From Utricularia gibba (taxonomy: Eukaryota > Streptophyta > Magnoliopsida > Lamiales > Lentibulariaceae), in contig NEEC01000016.1 of NCBI GenBank assembly GCA_002189035.1, positions 558,001-622,000 of the forward strand: a DNA stretch of 64,000 nucleotides, written 5' to 3'. This document shows, piece by piece, positions 60,260 through 64,000 of this stretch (its first letter is position 1; each line of letters begins with the position of its first letter). Under the pieces are notes generated by a model. That model made no database searches. It had not been told where the DNA came from and was given only the letters and a program-made list of their open reading frames with translations. The position numbers and the translations under genes are program-made.

Positions 60260-61064
60260 CGAAAACACAAGACATGGTTCGCATTCTTCCTGCGGAAGCT
60301 CTCGAGTCAAATCTCTTCCCCATTTTCACAAAAAGGGGCTGAAATTAGGGGTTTGGGTAATGGATTAATTAATATATTTTAATCTTTAATTACATTTAAT
60401 CATTTTAATATACAAAAAAAATCATATTTTAAATTGAATTAAATTTAATAGAGTCATAATTAAATCATTTTGAATCATGTATATTTATATAATTAATGAT
60501 TGATGATTTTTTGATTATTAAATAATTTAATAAAATAAAATAGTATATAAAAAGTAATTTAAGTTAAATAATATATGTTAATATTTAATTTAATGAAAAT
60601 AATATTTAATATATGTATTAATTATCAAAATAATTTTATTTTTATCATTTATTATAAAAATTAAATAATTTCATATAACCAAAATATAGTACTATCCTTT
60701 TTATTATCAAAAAAAGTATTCCAATTATCATTCTTACAACTACTTAATTATTAATGAGCTCCACCTTGTTTGTATACCTTGAGATGAGATGATGGCATTA
60801 AACAGCCACATGGTTCGTGGAATGAAATGCATTATTCAGTTGAAGGGGACCAGCTGGTGCCTGCCTATAATCGAGGCATGCCCTGCCCATTTTGATTCCA
60901 GGAATGGTGTCGCTGGAATAGTGTGTGTGAACATTGCTGAGCCATCAAGAATCTGAACACAATTCCAAGGGGCAATCCAGGAGTCACGTGGAGTGCTGGA
61001 CAAAAACAGAAACGACCCCATTCCTTCTCCCACATATCCCTTTCTCTGTTCCCCCCTTCCGTCG
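60260..61064. other. PPR promoter and AT-rich spacer
   Basis: Short PPR upstream region, then strongly AT-rich DNA (60350-60760), then balanced sequence leading into the tandem repeat. No gene. Confidence 0.45.
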
Positions 61065-61680
61065 TCTGTGAACCTCTGCTTCCCTTTGCTTAATCACTGT
61101 GCACCCTCTGGGGTCTGTATTGGAAGCCACCCTTGAGAGGAATGCCTACATCTTCTGGTTTCTACCAGGGTGAGTTTGTTCTGTGAACTTCTCTTTTCCT
61201 GTCCCTCGTATCATCATCATTCCACCTTCATCTTCTGTGAACCTCTGCTTCTCTTTGCTTAATCACTGTGCGCCCTCTGGGGTCTGTATTGGAAGCCACC
61301 CTTGAGAGGAATACATACATCTTCTTGTTCTTCTCTTTCCCTGTCCCACGTCTCATCATCATTCCCCATCCATCTTCTGTGAACCTCTGCTTCTCTTTGC
61401 TTAATTACTGTGCGCCCTCTGGAGTGTACTGGAAGCCACCCTTGAGAGGAATGCATACACCTTCTGGTTTCCTTACGAGGGTGAGTTTGTAAACTTCTCT
61501 TTTCCTGTCTCTCTTCTCACCATCGTCCCCCCTTCATCTTCTGTGAACCTCTGCTTCTCTTTGCTTAACCACTGTGCACCCTCTGGAGTCTGTATTGGAA
61601 GCCACACTTCACAGGAATACGTACATCTTCTGGTTTCTTGCTCTGTGATCTTCTCTTTTCCTGTCCCTGGTCTGATCACC
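61065..61680. repeat. Four-copy tandem repeat, 142-169-bp unit
   Basis: Copies start at 61065, 61234, 61376 and 61540. Shared blocks: TCTGTGAACCTCTGCTTCYC, TTTGCTTAA, CACTGTGCRCCCTCTGGRGT, TATTGGAAGCCACCCTTGAG and CTTCTCTTTTCCTGTCCC. Copies 1 and 3 contain AGGGTGAGTTTGT, a strong splice-donor-like site; copy 2 lacks this part and is shorter. It lies directly upstream of the remorin gene, in a balanced-composition region that may be its leader. Confidence 0.88.
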
Positions 61681-62013
61681 ATTCATGCTAATGTAATTGT
61701 GTTCAAGTTGATCTCTTCAAGGGACAGACGGAGCTGCACTCACTGCCAATGGGGTTCTGCAAATAAAAGATGGACCAGTTTTTGAGAAATGTTTGTAGCT
61801 TTCGCAGTGACAAAACAGCCAGAATAGAGAATATGATGTGTCACAGAAGCCTCCTCTCACTGGGGAATGATAACCAAGTGAACTGAAGTGCAAACTTGTG
61901 ATGAAATAATGAAGCTACAGATTTGCTCATTACCAAATTCTCCTTCTGCATCCCCATAGGCATAACGAGATTAGAGTTTCAAGCAAGATTCAGCCATTTT
62001 GTGTCCTGTGGAG
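61681..62013. other. Remorin upstream region
   Basis: Balanced-composition sequence between the tandem repeat and the remorin start. Probably leader or leader intron. No other feature. Confidence 0.45.
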
Positions 62014-63402
62014 ATGGTGATGCGGATGGATTCCGGATTATCTGCATACTCCGGCCTGCTTACGAGCCCCGGAACGCCGGAACACGGCGAAAATGATCCC
62101 GGGACGAAGACTTGGAGTTCAGAACGAGTGCCATTTCCTGCAAGGAGACAGATCAGTGCTGCAGCATTGATCCCCTTAACAGTGGGAGAGCTTTGCCATC
62201 AAAATGGGACGATGCTGAGAGATGGATTACCAGTCCGATATCCGGCAACTGCCCCTCACTGGTTCATATGCAGCGACACCTCAAGTCCAAGAGCGGCCCT
62301 ATCAGGCCCACCGTTCCATATTCCTCAGTCTGCACGCCTGCACAAGACGGGAAAATCAGCTACTTGATCAGGAGTTCACCGGAAAACAGGGGTGAGCTAG
62401 TGCCTCATGATGGTTTATCTCCTGGAAATACTCCGGTATCAGAGGCATTTGGTGAAGATATTGCCATTTCTGGGAGTATTCCAAGTGCACTGGCGTTAGA
62501 AGATTTGAGTAGTGAGACTTCAGAGCCAGCTTCTACAGGTAAACAAATATTTGACAGAGTCCCTGTACATGTTTATTTTGCAAGTTCATGCCATGGAATC
62601 CTAAATGAAACATCCCAGATGGAAGAAATGGAACCTGGAGGGAAGAAGATGATATTTTCCTTCAAAGTAGGGATGCAGCAACTCAAATGAGTCCAGGTGG
62701 AAGCACACGATCATCGTCAAGGGGCCGGTTATCGTTCTCATTACCACCTTTTCTGGTTACCAGCCATGAAAACTCTGATGTCCGAGATGTTCAGGTGGAC
62801 AAAAGCACCACAAATCCAAGTAAAGGTGGTGTCCTTAAGATGATTAGAGCAAGCAAAAATGCAGAGCACTCGCCTTCAACGTGGAACAACAGCGAGACAT
62901 CAAAAAAGTTGTCCAAGTATGCAAATGACCACTACAGTATTAGCCAACACATAAAGAGTTTCTCCGAAATGAAGAACATTCTACATCTGATCCACTATAT
63001 GAAAATCTACATTGAGACAATGCTCAAATGTTCACATTTTGGTCAATCTGCAGGATAGAAAGAGAAGCAGCCAAGATCTCTGCTTGGGAGAAATTGCAGA
63101 AGGCAAAAGCTGATGCAGCACTACGCAAACTCGAGGTCTCAAGAAAAATTGTGTTCTGAAAGTTGATAAACCAACTCTATTTCATAACACAAATCATGCG
63201 TTTTTTACAGATGGAACTAGAGAAGAAGAGATCAGCTTCTATGGATAGGATAGCACACAGGCTCAGGCAGGCAGAAATTAAAGCCCAAGCCAAGAGAGAT
63301 ATGCTGTTTGGTGCAGCTCCAGCGACATCCCGTACCAAATTTTTTGGCTGTCACTATTTTACCATATGTTTTCGCTCTAAAAATGGCTGCAAGAAAAGTT
63401 AG
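62014..63402 (+). CDS. Remorin family protein
   Basis: Plasma-membrane nanodomain protein. Exons 62014-62538, 62619-62916, 63054-63135, 63211-63402; 365 residues after one base is added. Seen: SAYSGLLTSPGTPEHG, TWSSERVPFPARRQISAAAL and NSGRALPSKWDDAERWITSP, the long-remorin N-terminal motifs; RDAATQMSPGGSTRSSSRGR; DVRDVQVDK; then the C-terminal remorin coiled coil IEREAAKISAWEKLQKAKAD, RKLE, MELEKKRSASMDRIAHRLRQ, AEIKAQAKRDM; and a Cys-containing tail (FFGCHYF, GCKKS) that could be acylated for membrane anchoring. Oddity: the frame breaks at the CCCC run 62172-62175, between SAAALIP and NSGRALPSKW. The first ATG at 62014 is chosen; 62023 or 62029 are alternatives. Confidence 0.88.
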
Positions 63403-64000
63403 TTTCTAAGTCAGAAGCCATATACAATGCAATGATGTACCATCCCTTGTGGGATCACAGAGTCGAATGCTTCCATTAACATTTTATGATCCAACAAATA
63501 TAAGAAGACTCCATTATAAAGCAGTGTAAACAACCATGAGAAGTGCTGGGTGGAGCTTTTTATGCTTGTCATCAATTCCATAAACTAAAAACACACCAAA
63601 CTGCACCTACAACCTCTTTCCATGAACTTATAATCTTTACCAAGGACATCATACCTACTCTAGTTTCTTCTCCTTCCTCTCAAACACAAGAAACATCCTT
63701 ATAGCATAAAAAGACAGCATTGTATTGAATAGGTTATGCTGCACAGCATATCAAATTTAAATTCTTCTGCCTCAAAAATAAATCCTCTGACGCAGGAAAA
63801 CAAAAACTCCTAGCAGAAATTAAGTAATGCCATGAAAATTTCTTCACGTAGAAGAAACCATGCACGAAGTTAGTCCATTTCCTGCCCAAAGTATTTGAAT
63901 CAACTCCACATCGGAGTTTATGAAGTATGAGCGCGGGAACACAACGATACACCCTTTGATCCCATATCTAGTACCGATGAGGGCCAAACTAATGCGCGCC
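63403..64000. other. Remorin 3' flank to window end
   Basis: 3' flank of the remorin gene and further sequence of mixed composition. An open frame at 63734-63952 (minus) has no resemblance to anything I know. No feature called. Confidence 0.4.

Noticed and set aside
1-64000. tRNA or rRNA genes
   Set aside because: No cloverleaf-like A/B-box pair or rRNA block was noticed by eye; a tRNAscan-type search would be needed to exclude them fully.

Overview
This is nuclear DNA of a flowering plant, most likely a eudicot. Genes have many short exons with GT-AG introns and are separated by AT-rich stretches. The products are plant-typical: a CYP90C brassinosteroid P450, the chloroplast translocon subunit TIC20-I, an LBD/LOB-domain factor, a remorin, a PLS-class PPR protein and an RTE1-type ethylene-response protein. 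All homology calls come from recognising protein sequence by eye; no search was run.

Layout, left to right. A partial MED26-type Mediator gene (minus) runs off the left end. Three plus-strand genes follow: a TMCO4/DUF726 membrane hydrolase, an RTE1 homolog and a DIM1B-type rRNA dimethyladenosine transferase. A nine-exon CYP90C1-like P450 (minus) comes next, then a broken AAA-ATPase fragment. A CLPTM1 homolog (minus) and an MMD1/MS1-type PHD-finger gene (plus) share a divergent promoter. Then come an intronless MOCOS-like pseudo-aminotransferase (minus), a decayed NUP58 nucleoporin fragment (plus), TIC20-I (minus), ATG101 (minus) and LBD36-like (minus). A 1.26-kb TIR transposon with a perfect 10-bp target duplication separates LBD36 from a TMEM131-like gene (minus). 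A sulfotransferase (minus), one unidentified gene (minus) and a short 'SADELFF' family gene (minus) follow. The right part holds a very large BAT2_N (MOS1/PRRC2-like) gene (plus), an intronless PPR gene (minus), a four-copy tandem repeat and a remorin (plus).

Most genes are unrelated housekeeping genes. Several are, from memory, neighbours at the bottom ends of Arabidopsis chromosomes 3, 4 and 5, so the window looks like an ancestral gene order that later duplicated and fractionated.

The most striking signal is technical or mutational. Six otherwise intact genes carry eight single-base frame breaks. Each break sits next to a run of G or C and each is repaired by adding exactly one base; with that, the spliced lengths become exact multiples of three. 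This points to homopolymer under-calling in the assembly rather than six pseudogenes. The best biological finds are the transposon, a 23-bp near-perfect hairpin in a TMCO4 intron, the NUP58 and AAA-ATPase relics, the loss of the PLP lysine in the MOCOS-like protein, and two tandem-repeat blocks.
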